A DNA stretch of 18,957 nt from Sandaracinaceae bacterium (GTDB lineage: Bacteria > Myxococcota_A > Polyangia > Polyangiales > Houyiibacteriaceae): positions 1-18,957 of the forward strand of contig JAAZAH010000273.1 in the NCBI GenBank assembly GCA_012514415.1. Reading direction: 5' to 3'. The notes under the pieces are model-generated. The model saw only the letters and a program-made list of their open reading frames with translations, did not search any database and had not been told where the DNA came from. Positions 1 to 7,012 of this stretch are shown here, piece by piece. Position numbers and translations under genes: made by a program. Position 1 is the first letter of the stretch. The number at the start of each line of letters is the position of its first letter.

Positions 1-642
1 CGCTTCGATCGCCGAAGCCATCGTGTTGGCCGTATACATCCCGCCGCAGGCGCCGGCGCCGGGACATGCGTTCTCGATGATCTCGAGGCGGCGCTCTTCA
101 TCGATCGCGCCGCTCAGGTATTCGCCGTAGCATTGGAAGGCGCTCACGACATCGAGCTTCGGATAATTCGGGCTCTTGCCGGCGCGGATCGTCCCGCCGT
201 AAATCATCAACGAAGGGCGATTGAGGCGACCCATTGCGATGAGGCAGCCCGGCATATTTTTATCGCAGCCGGGGATGGTGATGAGGCCGTCATACCATTG
301 CGCGGCGACGACGGTTTCGACCGAATCGGCGATGAGATCGCGGCTCTGGAGCGAATAGCTCATGCCATCCGTCCCCATCGAGATGCCGTCGGAGACGCCG
401 ATTGTATTGAAACGCATCCCGACGAGTCCGGCTTCTTGAACGCCCTTCCGAACGAGCGCCGCGAGATCGTTCAGGTGCATATTGCAGCTATTGCCGTCGT
501 ACCAAACGCTCGCGATTCCGACTTGGGCTTTGTCCATATCGGCACGCGTGAGGCCGGTCGCATGGAGCATCGCTTGGCTGGCCGGCTGGCTCTTCGGCTG
601 GGTAATACGGGAGCTATAGACGTTGAGCTTGCGTTTGGTCAT
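1..642 (-). CDS. ilvD: Dihydroxy-acid dehydratase, N-terminal 214 residues (cut by window edge)
   Basis: IlvD dehydrates 2,3-dihydroxy-3-methyl acids to 2-keto acids in valine, isoleucine and pantothenate-precursor synthesis, using an Fe-S cluster in the cytoplasm. The reading frame runs unbroken to base 1. The protein opens MTKRKLNVYSS and carries the family's three cysteine landmarks: GNSCN (Cys53), GCDKNMPG (Cys126) and GACGGMYTANTM (Cys199). ISMGTDGM and SLQSRDLIADS (about residues 88-108) are also classic. The family is usually about 550-620 residues, so roughly 60% lies outside the window. The ATG at 642 is chosen because the family begins close to this point; only a weak purine-rich site (AAAGAAGAA) precedes it. 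The gene lies downstream of, and on the same strand as, the lipoprotein gene, separated from it by a terminator. Identification is very secure. Confidence 0.97.
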   Translation of the reverse strand, partial: MTKRKLNVYSSRITQPKSQPASQAMLHATGLTRADMDKAQVGIASVWYDGNSCNMHLNDLAALVRKGVQEAGLVGMRFNTIGVSDGISMGTDGMSYSLQSRDLIADSVETVVAAQWYDGLITIPGCDKNMPGCLIAMGRLNRPSLMIYGGTIRAGKSPNYPKLDVVSAFQCYGEYLSGAIDEERRLEIIENACPGAGACGGMYTANTMASAIEA

Positions 643-735
643 GGGCGTTCTTCTTTATCGGGGAGCCTAGCAGATCTTGGCGTGAGGGCAGGGCATTTCC
701 CACGGCAGCTTCAGGAAAACCCATCCATTATGCAG

Positions 736-765
736 AAAAAAAGCGCACCCCCGAAGGGATGCGCT
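736..765 (-). terminator. Rho-independent terminator of the lipoprotein gene
   Basis: On the minus strand an AGCGCA/TGCGCT stem with three further C-G pairs and a short CCGAA-type loop (742-765) is followed by seven U (736-742). It sits 27 nt past the lipoprotein stop codon and before ilvD. It therefore isolates ilvD from the upstream gene. Confidence 0.8.
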
Positions 766-791
766 CTTTTCGCGTCAGCGACGCCTCAGCA

Positions 792-1727
792 TCAGTTGCA
801 GAGCTCGTTGTTGTACGTGAACGTCACGCTCGCGCCAACGGTGAGCGAGTCACAGGAAGCGCCATCGGAGCTGTGGTCGAGGAAGAGCTCGAGAAGCGTA
901 TCGAGGCCGCCAAGCTCGTCGATCATCTCGCCAAAGCCAAGGTCGTTGATCAGGCTCTCGAGATCCGCCTGAAGGCCGCCTTCACCGGCAACTTGGACGC
1001 CGCCGCCGAGCATCGCCTCGGCGCTCGTCTCGTTCCCCGGCTCGTCGATCTCGACCTTAACATCGAAGATGTTGATCGTGAGGTTCAGCTCAACGGGCTC
1101 CTCACCGAGGTCGAGCTCGATGCCCGAGAGGGTGAGCGGAAGTCGCTCAAGCGTGGCGACAATCTTGCCGCCTTCAACCGTGCCCTTCACATTGACGAGC
1201 TCATCGTACTCATAGCCGTTGATGACGAGGGTGAGCTCGACCTCATCGTTGTCGCCGTCGGGATCATAGCCCCGGATGTACGCGATGACCTCGATGGAGC
1301 CGCTGTCGATGGCCTCTTGGATGATCGCGTTGATGTCGACCTCCTCTTCTTCGTCGCTGCCGAGCAGGGCGACCATATCGAGAAGACCCGCAAGCGAGTT
1401 GTCGATGCCCTCGGGGTTCCCATCCGCGATGCCGCAGCCGGTCGCGGGCGTCTTCGCTTCGTTGTCACCAGTCACGTGCTTGTCGAGGTTGAAGCCATAG
1501 GTGACGCCTTCGCCGCTGATGACGAGGCGGCTGAGATTCCAAGCCTCCGCACCGCCGGAGCAGTGCTTCTCAAGGTCAACCTTGGTTCCGGGGTTCGGAA
1601 CGCCGTTGCCGGGGTCGGTGGGGTCGGGCGGGTCTTCACCGTTAGGATCGTCGTCACCGCAGCCCACCGCGAGCGAGAGCGGGAGAGCAAGCAAGGCCAT
1701 TAAGATGAGTTTTCTGAGATGCGTCAC
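792..1727 (-). CDS. Acidic lipoprotein of unknown function
   Basis: I do not recognise a family for this 311-residue protein. It has a lipoprotein signal: MTHLRK, a hydrophobic stretch (about residues 7-20), then LAVGC with the lipidated cysteine at 23. The mature end is GDDD followed by an Asp/Pro/Gly/Asn-rich linker to about residue 48. The rest is strongly acidic, with alternating beta-type segments, a run of Asp/Glu near residues 125-130 and a DPDGDNDE stretch that resembles a calcium-binding loop. Four cysteines outside the lipobox could form disulfides, including a final CN end. The start is GTG at 1727, set by AGGAG six nt upstream (ATCCAC spacer). It has its own terminator and is divergent from rmlC. 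Outer-membrane or periplasmic anchoring is inference from the signal. The function is unknown. Confidence 0.85.
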   Translation of the reverse strand: MTHLRKLILMALLALPLSLAVGCGDDDPNGEDPPDPTDPGNGVPNPGTKVDLEKHCSGGAEAWNLSRLVISGEGVTYGFNLDKHVTGDNEAKTPATGCGIADGNPEGIDNSLAGLLDMVALLGSDEEEEVDINAIIQEAIDSGSIEVIAYIRGYDPDGDNDEVELTLVINGYEYDELVNVKGTVEGGKIVATLERLPLTLSGIELDLGEEPVELNLTINIFDVKVEIDEPGNETSAEAMLGGGVQVAGEGGLQADLESLINDLGFGEMIDELGGLDTLLELFLDHSSDGASCDSLTVGASVTFTYNNELCN

Positions 1728-1824
1728 GTGGATCTCCTAGGAAGTGAGTACTGTTGACGGCGCAAGCGCGCCAAGGGGTTGGAGGCCCTCACACTTGGAC
1801 TCCGGGCCACAGTCGAGTGCAGGC

Positions 1825-1833
1825 TATCATAAT
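1825..1833 (+). promoter_or_regulatory. Possible -10 region for rmlCD
   Basis: The 203-nt gap between the divergent lipoprotein and rmlC genes holds one AT-rich island, GGCTATCATAATC. It offers overlapping TATCAT and CATAAT hexamers for rmlC, and TATGAT on the other strand. No convincing -35 lies at the right distance in either direction. If used for rmlC it would give a leader of about 90 nt. Confidence 0.25.
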
Positions 1834-1930
1834 CAAGGGTGAAAAATCTCCCCCCTCGAGCAAAAATGCAGATTTCGTAACGCGTTGCGTCAGAAAGCTT
1901 TTTCGCGCGGGGAGCGTACGAGAGGGCGGG

Positions 1931-2497
1931 ATGAAAATCTGCTCGCTCTCGCTCGACGGTCTGCTCCTCATTGAACCCAAGGTTTTTGGTGATGCCCGCG
2001 GGTATTTCCTCGAAACCTTCAACCAAGCGCGCTATCGGGCGGCCGGAATCGAGCAAGAGTTCGTTCAGACAAATCAATCGCGCTCGAAAAAGGGCGTCCT
2101 CCGCGGCCTCCACCTCCAAAATCCGAACGCTCAAGCCAAGCTCGTCTCGGTCATCGTTGGGGAGGTCTTCGACGTGGCGGTCGATCTTCGCCCCGCATCG
2201 CGAACTTTCGGCCAGTGGATCGGCGAGCGGCTCTCGCAAGAAAATCACCGTCAGCTCTTCATTCCCGCCGGATTTGCGCATGGCTTCCTCGTCCTAAGCG
2301 ACGAAGCGATTTTCAGCTACGCGTGCAGCGCGCCTTATTCCCCCGAGGCCGAGATCGGCATCCGCTACGACGATCCCGATATCGGAATCGCTTGGCCCAT
2401 CGAGCGCCCGATCCTTTCAGAAAAAGATCGAGCGCACCCCTACCTCCGTGAGATCCCCATCGAACGCTTCGAACTTCAACCAAAGCGCAAGGCGTAG
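1931..2497 (+). CDS. rmlC: dTDP-4-dehydrorhamnose 3,5-epimerase
   Basis: RmlC epimerises dTDP-4-keto-6-deoxy-glucose at C3 and C5, the third step of dTDP-L-rhamnose synthesis for surface polysaccharide. The 188-residue cupin matches the family length. Visible landmarks are FGDARGYFLETF (19-30), KKGVLRGLHLQ with the catalytic His61, FIPAGFAHGF (110-119), and SPEAEIGIRYDDPDIGIAWP (137-156), which includes the Asp of the His-Asp dyad. The ATG at 1931 is chosen because it gives the normal MKICSLSLDG beginning and has GAGGG a few bases upstream; the longer upstream frame adds 59 unrelated residues. The stop lies 3 nt before rmlD, so the two are an operon. rmlA and rmlB, which make its substrate, are not in the window. 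Confidence 0.96.
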   Translation: MKICSLSLDGLLLIEPKVFGDARGYFLETFNQARYRAAGIEQEFVQTNQSRSKKGVLRGLHLQNPNAQAKLVSVIVGEVFDVAVDLRPASRTFGQWIGERLSQENHRQLFIPAGFAHGFLVLSDEAIFSYACSAPYSPEAEIGIRYDDPDIGIAWPIERPILSEKDRAHPYLREIPIERFELQPKRKA

Positions 2498-2500
2498 TTC

Positions 2501-3379
2501 ATGGGCACGCTAAGACATCAGCGGATCGTCATCCTCGGCGCGGGCGGAAACCTCGGACGGGCGTTTGTCCACCACCTCGCGCCGATCGCCAAATCGCTCC
2601 GAGTCTACGATCGCTCCGAGCTCGATCTTACCCAGAAGAAGACGCTTCGACGGCTCTTCGATGAGCGCCCCGATCTCATCCTCAATTGCGCGGCCTATAC
2701 CGACGTCGACGGAGCGGAACGCGACGAAGCGCGCGCTTTCGAAGTGAACGCCCGCGCGCCGGGCGATCTCGCGCTTATCGCGTCGGGAATCGGGGCGAAG
2801 CTCGTCCATTTTTCGACGGATTATGTTTTTGATGGCGAAGCGAACGAACCCTACGCGGTGGACGCGCCGGTGGCGCCGATTGGGGCCTATGGAAGGACCA
2901 AAGCCGAAGGAGAGCGGCGCGTCCGACTCGCTCTCCCGCACGATCACCTCATCGTCCGCACAAGCTGGGTCTACGCTCCGTGGGGAACCAATTTCGTCAG
3001 CACGATCCGTCGACTTCTCGCGGAAAGGCCCGTGATCCGCGTCGTAAGCGATCAGCGCGGTCGGCCTTCGAGCGCGCTTGAGCTTGCGCGTAGAAGTCTA
3101 CAGCTCATCGAGAGCGGCGCGAGCGGAACCTATCACCTTAGCGATGAAGGCGAGGCGAGCTGGTATGAGTTCGCACTTGAAATCGCCGGGGTCGTCGGGG
3201 GCCGCGCGCGGATTGAGCCGTGCCGGAGCGAGGAATATCCGACCTTTGCGCGGCGACCGCGCTTCAGCGTGCTCGATCTCTCCGAGACGCATGCGCTGGT
3301 CGGCAAGGGGCGTCATTGGAAGGAAGCGCTTCGAGAGGCCATCGCGCCGAAGGAGCTCGCGCTGGGTCTCCCCGGTTAG
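2501..3379 (+). CDS. rmlD: dTDP-4-dehydrorhamnose reductase
   Basis: RmlD reduces dTDP-4-keto-L-rhamnose with NAD(P)H to dTDP-L-rhamnose, the last step of the pathway. The 292-residue protein is an extended short-chain dehydrogenase: nucleotide-binding GAGGNLG at 13-19, NCAAYTDVDGAE (62-73), the STDYVFDG motif at 105-112, and the active-site Tyr130-x3-Lys134 (YGRTK). RTSWVY and the downstream GTYHLS stretch are typical of RmlD. It begins 3 nt after rmlC and is probably translationally coupled. The first six or so residues (MGTLRH) are slightly long for the family, but no better start is visible. The identification is secure. Confidence 0.96.
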   Translation: MGTLRHQRIVILGAGGNLGRAFVHHLAPIAKSLRVYDRSELDLTQKKTLRRLFDERPDLILNCAAYTDVDGAERDEARAFEVNARAPGDLALIASGIGAKLVHFSTDYVFDGEANEPYAVDAPVAPIGAYGRTKAEGERRVRLALPHDHLIVRTSWVYAPWGTNFVSTIRRLLAERPVIRVVSDQRGRPSSALELARRSLQLIESGASGTYHLSDEGEASWYEFALEIAGVVGGRARIEPCRSEEYPTFARRPRFSVLDLSETHALVGKGRHWKEALREAIAPKELALGLPG

Positions 3380-3443
3380 CGGCGGCGCTGAATGGGCGTT
3401 CTTCCCGATTTCATTGGAAACACTTCGCTTTCGCAGTGGGAGA

Positions 3444-3518
3444 AGGAGCGTTTTGAGAAGAGCGCATCTGTGGAAGTACAGGCATGTCTTCTTGCGCTCC
3501 TAGTGGCCCGATCGGGCC
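3444..3518 (+). other. Long imperfect hairpin plus palindrome between rmlD and serB
   Basis: This element fills much of the 210-nt gap. AGGAGCG (3444-3450) pairs with CGCTCCT (3495-3501), AGAAGA (3456-3461) with TCTTCT (3487-3492), CAT (3465-3467) with ATG (3484-3486), and CTGT (3468-3471) with ACAG (3478-3481) around a GGAAGT loop. That makes 20 pairs in 58 nt, with only small bulges. Three nt later comes the perfect palindrome GGCCCGATCGGGCC (3505-3518), which can form a second hairpin with a GATC loop. No U-run follows, so it is not a standard terminator. It could be a structured 3' end of the rmlCD transcript, a small RNA or a small inverted-repeat element. Confidence 0.6.
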
Positions 3519-3552
3519 GCCTCTTACGTAACTCCCCGGCCGTGCTTTTGTT

Positions 3553-3558
3553 TACAAT
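3553..3558 (+). promoter_or_regulatory. Probable -10 box of serB
   Basis: TACAAT within TTTGTTTACAATCC is the only good -10 hexamer before serB. No strong -35 lies 16-18 nt upstream. It would start transcription near 3565 and leave a leader of about 25 nt carrying the GAGG ribosome site at 3579-3582. Confidence 0.35.
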
Positions 3559-3589
3559 CCGTCTCTCTAGACCGTCTTGAGGTAAGTCC

Positions 3590-4906
3590 ATGAGCGAAAA
3601 TCGCCCTCTCTACCCCGCTTTCCTCGAGCTCCGAGGCAAATTTCCACGCCGTCCGCCTGAAAAAGCGCCGAAGGCTGCTATGAAGCGCAGCATGAGAGAA
3701 AAGAGCGCGCAGGCGCGTGCTGTCATCACCGTCCACGGTCCGGACGATGTCGGCATCACGGCCGCGATGATGGAGATCTTGAGCGAGCATCGGGCCTCGC
3801 TCATCGATATCGAGCAGGTCGTCCTGAGCGGATGGCTGACCCTCTGCTTCCTTATCGAGCCCACCGATGCGAGCTCCGCGCTGCTCGGCGATCTCGAGCG
3901 GCGTGCAGCTGAGCTTGGGATGTCGCTCCGCGTCGATGCCGTCGAGTCGCGCGTCCGTGGTGTCTGCGCTGAGGGGACCCGCTATGCCGTGACGGCGATT
4001 GGAGAGAACCTGGGTGCGCGGACCGTGCATCTCCTCAGCCAGCTCCTCGCCGAGCATGGCGCAAACATCGAAAAGATCCGGCGACTCAGCCGAAGCGCGC
4101 TTACGAGCCTCGAGGTCCTTGCGTGCCTTCCGGAGGGCGAGGAACAAGCCCGCCGCCTCCGCGCCGCCCTCGTTCAAGCGGCGGGTGAGGCCGACTTCGA
4201 TATCGCGCTCCAGCGTGAACGGCTTACGCGCCGAGCCAAGCGGCTCATCGTCTTCGATATGGACTCGACGCTCATTCAGATGGAGTGCATCGATGAGCTC
4301 GCGCGGCTTCATGGCGCGGTCGATCGCGTCGCCGACATTACGGCGAGAGCCATGGCTGGCGAGCTTGATTTCGAGGCGAGCCTCCGTGAGCGCGTTGGGC
4401 TTCTCAAGGGGCTCAGCGAAGCGCGCGCGCTCACAATCGCCGACGATCTTCCCATCACGGAAGGCGCCGAGGAGATGCTCCGCGTGCTCCGCGCGCTCGG
4501 CTTCCGGACGGCGGTCATCAGTGGTGGGTTCACCTTCGCGGCCGAAAAACTGAAGGAGCGGCTCAAGCTCGACTACGCCTACGCCAACGAGCTCGAGATC
4601 CGAGACGGCGTGCTTACAGGCGGATTGGTTGGCGAGATCATCGGGCCCGTTCGGAAGGCCGCGCTTTTGCGCGAGATCGCCGAACGCGAGGGCATCGCAC
4701 CGCATCAGACGATCGCCGTGGGGGATGGAGCAAACGATCTCCCCATGCTCGAAGCGGCCGGACTCGGCATCGCCTATCACGCAAAACCCAAGCTCAAAGC
4801 CGCCGCGGACACCTCCGTCAGCCGCGGCGGACTCGATCGCATCCTTTACCTTCTGGGCATCACCGAGGATGAGCGCGCCGAGATCCTCGCCGAGCCTGAG
4901 CGCTGA
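3590..4906 (+). CDS. serB: Phosphoserine phosphatase with two N-terminal ACT domains
   Basis: SerB hydrolyses O-phospho-L-serine to serine, the last step of serine synthesis. The 438-residue protein has a basic, Pro-rich leader (1-42), a first ACT-like domain (about 43-116, with ITVHGPDDVGITAAMM), a second (about 131-205), and a HAD hydrolase domain from about 217. HAD motifs are complete: VFDMDSTLIQMECIDELA with nucleophile Asp223 and Asp225, SGGF at 311-314, Lys356, and GDGANDLPML at 378-387. Tandem ACT domains before the phosphatase resemble mycobacterial SerB2, where they act in regulation; that role here is inferred. ATG at 3590 has GAGG seven nt upstream. An internal ATG at 3680 would remove only the basic leader. 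The stop lies 3 nt from the stop of the convergent Rieske gene. Confidence 0.95.
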   Translation: MSENRPLYPAFLELRGKFPRRPPEKAPKAAMKRSMREKSAQARAVITVHGPDDVGITAAMMEILSEHRASLIDIEQVVLSGWLTLCFLIEPTDASSALLGDLERRAAELGMSLRVDAVESRVRGVCAEGTRYAVTAIGENLGARTVHLLSQLLAEHGANIEKIRRLSRSALTSLEVLACLPEGEEQARRLRAALVQAAGEADFDIALQRERLTRRAKRLIVFDMDSTLIQMECIDELARLHGAVDRVADITARAMAGELDFEASLRERVGLLKGLSEARALTIADDLPITEGAEEMLRVLRALGFRTAVISGGFTFAAEKLKERLKLDYAYANELEIRDGVLTGGLVGEIIGPVRKAALLREIAEREGIAPHQTIAVGDGANDLPMLEAAGLGIAYHAKPKLKAAADTSVSRGGLDRILYLLGITEDERAEILAEPER

Positions 4907-4909
4907 GTC

Positions 4910-5974
4910 TTAGATCTCCATCTCGACTCGCGCGACCTCGACGGGCTCATCGCCATACGGCCCCTCAGCCTCGTTCTCGCTCCCTCGGAGGATGGCTTCG
5001 ATGTGCGCGCCCAGCACATCGAGCTCCGTCGAGGCATAACGTGGCCCGTCGAAGCGTCGATTGTGCTCCTTGATGATGCGGAGCATTCGGAGATCTTGCC
5101 CAAGGATTTGCATCGCAAGCGGTTTGAGCGCCGGGGCGAGGGTGCGCGTCGGGATGCCTGACGGCAGGCACACGGCGGCCTCGGCGGCAAAGAGCGTCTT
5201 TTCAGGGCCGAGTGGCGTAAACATCGTGGTGACGACAATATGACTCGACTCGCCGAGGCGGTATTCGACTTGCGCTGTGGTCGGCGAAAAGAAGCGATCG
5301 TAATGCTCGACCTCGCCTCCGCCTGGCGCGAGGAGACGCCCGATCAATCCTTCGGGGCGCGGCTCGCCGATATACTGCGCCTCGACCCAATGGCGTGAGC
5401 GGCGGACGACGACCTCAACGCGATGGGTCTTTTTCTGCGTCCGGAAAAGCCCGCGATGGAGGAAGGCTGTATGCGGGACGTCGAGGGCGTTCTCGGCAAA
5501 ATCTCGGATGGTTCCCTCGGCGACGATCGCGGCATGCACTCGTGTGTAGCGGGGATCGTCGGCGAAGGGGAAGCGCGGGGGAGGGCCGTTGGGGCGTTCG
5601 CCCGCCTTTCCGTAGACGTAAACCCAGCCATCCAACTCGGCAGCGGCATAGGAGGGGACGCGGAAGCGAAGGGGCTTGCCCAGCGAGACAAGGCCCGGGA
5701 TCGCCTTGCAGCGACCTTCTCCGTCGAATCGCCAGCCGTGGTAGGGGCATTCGATCTCGCCGGTGCGCACCTTGCCCATCGAGAGGGGAGCGTTGCGGTG
5801 CGGGCACCGATCGAGGAGCGCCGCGGCCCGTCCCGTGGCGTCCCGATAGAGCACGAGCGGCGTTCCAAAGAGTTCGACCGCCATCGGCGCGCTCTTCAGT
5901 TCACTCGAACGGGCGATGGGATAAAAGGCGCTTCGCGGCGCGGGATCGAGGTTCGACGAGTCGGCGCTGTCCAT
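4910..5974 (-). CDS. Rieske non-haem iron oxygenase (alpha-subunit type)
   Basis: The protein has a Rieske [2Fe-2S] domain (about 17-120) with Cys57-x-His59 (CPHRNAPLS) and Cys76-x2-His79 (CPYHGW). It also has a catalytic domain with a mononuclear iron triad Asp165-x2-His168-x4-His173 (ENALDVPHTAFLHRG) and a likely acidic ligand near Asp294 (GQDLRML). The architecture resembles the single-subunit, trimeric oxygenases of the pheophorbide/chlorophyllide and sterol/steroid group. A separate reductase is needed, and none is in the window. The substrate cannot be told. The frame is open up to 6061, but ATG at 5974 (MDSADSSNLD) is preferred: the family match begins just after it, and longer starts would put coding sequence over the inverted repeat at 6046-6061. 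No clear Shine-Dalgarno precedes 5974; ATG at 6010 is an alternative. Expected length is 354 residues. Confidence 0.9.
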   Translation of the reverse strand: MDSADSSNLDPAPRSAFYPIARSSELKSAPMAVELFGTPLVLYRDATGRAAALLDRCPHRNAPLSMGKVRTGEIECPYHGWRFDGEGRCKAIPGLVSLGKPLRFRVPSYAAAELDGWVYVYGKAGERPNGPPPRFPFADDPRYTRVHAAIVAEGTIRDFAENALDVPHTAFLHRGLFRTQKKTHRVEVVVRRSRHWVEAQYIGEPRPEGLIGRLLAPGGGEVEHYDRFFSPTTAQVEYRLGESSHIVVTTMFTPLGPEKTLFAAEAAVCLPSGIPTRTLAPALKPLAMQILGQDLRMLRIIKEHNRRFDGPRYASTELDVLGAHIEAILRGSENEAEGPYGDEPVEVARVEMEI

Positions 5975-6045
5975 GATGGCCAAGCATACAAGAGGAGGAC
6001 CGGTCTGCATGCAATGGATTCTTACAAGGACAAGAGCCTTCATTG

Positions 6046-6061
6046 GTGACAGTGGTGTCAC
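6046..6061. promoter_or_regulatory. Inverted repeat GTGACA-N4-TGTCAC, likely TetR operator
   Basis: A perfect 6-4-6 inverted repeat lies in the 231-nt gap between the divergent Rieske and TetR genes. A second, weaker one (GGATA-N6-TATCC, 6063-6078) abuts it. TetR-family regulators commonly bind such palindromes between themselves and a divergent target, so autoregulation and control of the oxygenase are likely. This is inferred from layout; a CRP/FNR-like factor could also use a site of this form. Confidence 0.55.
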
Positions 6062-6205
6062 TGGATAAGGGTATATCCATTAAAATCCATGGAAAACGAA
6101 GCAAAATGGCCCATTATTCTGAAGTCTAAGGTTGATTTTTCCGATGGGTCAGGTGAGATTCGAACGGGCTCGGAAGCGATGGATTTTTGGAGGAGATGAG
6201 AGGCC

Positions 6206-6817
6206 ATGTCGAGACGTGCCAATAAAATGCGCACCTATCAAAAGCTCCTGCGGGGGGCCATTCGACTGATCCATCGCTCGGGGCTGCACACGCTTACGAC
6301 CGGAAAGGTCGCCTCGGAGTCGGGGATGGCGCAGCCAACCTTCTATGTGCATTTCGCCGATATGAATACGCTCCTCCAGAAGGCGGCCTCCGAGCTGAGC
6401 GATGCGATCTTTCGGCGCCTCCAGCCAATCCGTGAGCAAGTCATGGACGGACCCTCGCGCGAATCCGTCCGGGCGGCGTGCGCCACGGCAGTCAACGCCC
6501 TCGTCGACGATCCGCGCTACGCTGAGATCTACCTCCGCTACCGTCGCGATCCGCATACGCCGCTCGGGGAGCGCTTTCTCGAATTTACGGATGAGGTGCG
6601 CGGGGCCCTCTATAGCGATCTGTGTGCGCTCGGGCTCAATCGCGACATTCCCCATCTCGAAATTCACGTCGAGATGATCTTCGGCATGACGCTCGGCCTT
6701 ATCGAGGCGATTGTCGATCGGCGCATCGGTGATCTCGAGATCGCCGTCGATCTCCTCGCCGATTCGATCATCGCGCAGCTTGAAAGTCATTCGACGCGCG
6801 CTCGGGACGTCGCTTAG
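6206..6817 (+). CDS. TetR/AcrR-family transcriptional regulator
   Basis: This 203-residue protein has the N-terminal TetR helix-turn-helix: a basic start (MSRRANKMRTYQKLL), then a recognition region ending TFYVHFADMNTLL (about residues 28-57), the family signature. The remaining alpha-helical part is a ligand-binding and dimerisation domain (about 65-195) with no assignable ligand. ATG at 6206 is set by GGAGGAG about ten nt upstream. It is divergent from the Rieske oxygenase, with a palindrome between them, so it probably represses that gene and perhaps itself. A weak promoter (TTGATT at 6132-6137, 16-nt spacer, TGAGAT at 6154-6159) precedes it. The acyl-CoA dehydrogenase follows 195 nt downstream on the same strand and may belong to the same regulon. 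Confidence 0.93.
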   Translation: MSRRANKMRTYQKLLRGAIRLIHRSGLHTLTTGKVASESGMAQPTFYVHFADMNTLLQKAASELSDAIFRRLQPIREQVMDGPSRESVRAACATAVNALVDDPRYAEIYLRYRRDPHTPLGERFLEFTDEVRGALYSDLCALGLNRDIPHLEIHVEMIFGMTLGLIEAIVDRRIGDLEIAVDLLADSIIAQLESHSTRARDVA

Positions 6818-6892
6818 GGGCGGCGGATTTTCGCTTCTCGCATCGCGCGCGCCGAGAGAATGCCGCGAAGGCTCCCGAATGCGCCGCCGCGT

Positions 6893-6924
6893 CTCACCAA
6901 ACCCGCACTACAGTGGTGGGTGAG
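6893..6924. promoter_or_regulatory. Nested palindrome upstream of the acyl-CoA dehydrogenase
   Basis: CTCACC (6893-6898) and GGTGAG (6919-6924) flank an inner CACT-AC-AGTG palindrome (6906-6915). It sits about 90 nt before the dehydrogenase start and 75 nt after the TetR gene stop. No U-run follows, so an operator is more likely than a terminator. It does not match the GTGACA repeat upstream of the TetR gene, so another regulator is possible. Confidence 0.35.
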
Positions 6925-7012
6925 GGCACGCTTCGCCAAACGGTCTCCATGAAAATAGTCTGACCCGGAAGTCAGTTCTCAAGCGCGCGATTTAGTGCTA
7001 CTCCACCGGTCT

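Noticed and set aside
133..972. 279-codon plus-strand frame
   Set aside because: Antisense to ilvD and running over the terminator and the end of the lipoprotein gene; no recognisable motif.
759..1703. 314-codon plus-strand frame
   Set aside because: Antisense to the lipoprotein gene, whose signal peptide, lipobox, ribosome site and terminator all fit the minus strand.
1759..1772. GGCGC/GCGCC hairpin between the lipoprotein gene and rmlC
   Set aside because: Five pairs only, no U-run, and such GC palindromes are frequent by chance at this base composition.
3392..3580. 62-codon plus-strand frame between rmlD and serB
   Set aside because: No ribosome site and no coherent composition, and it runs through the long hairpin; better explained by the structured element.
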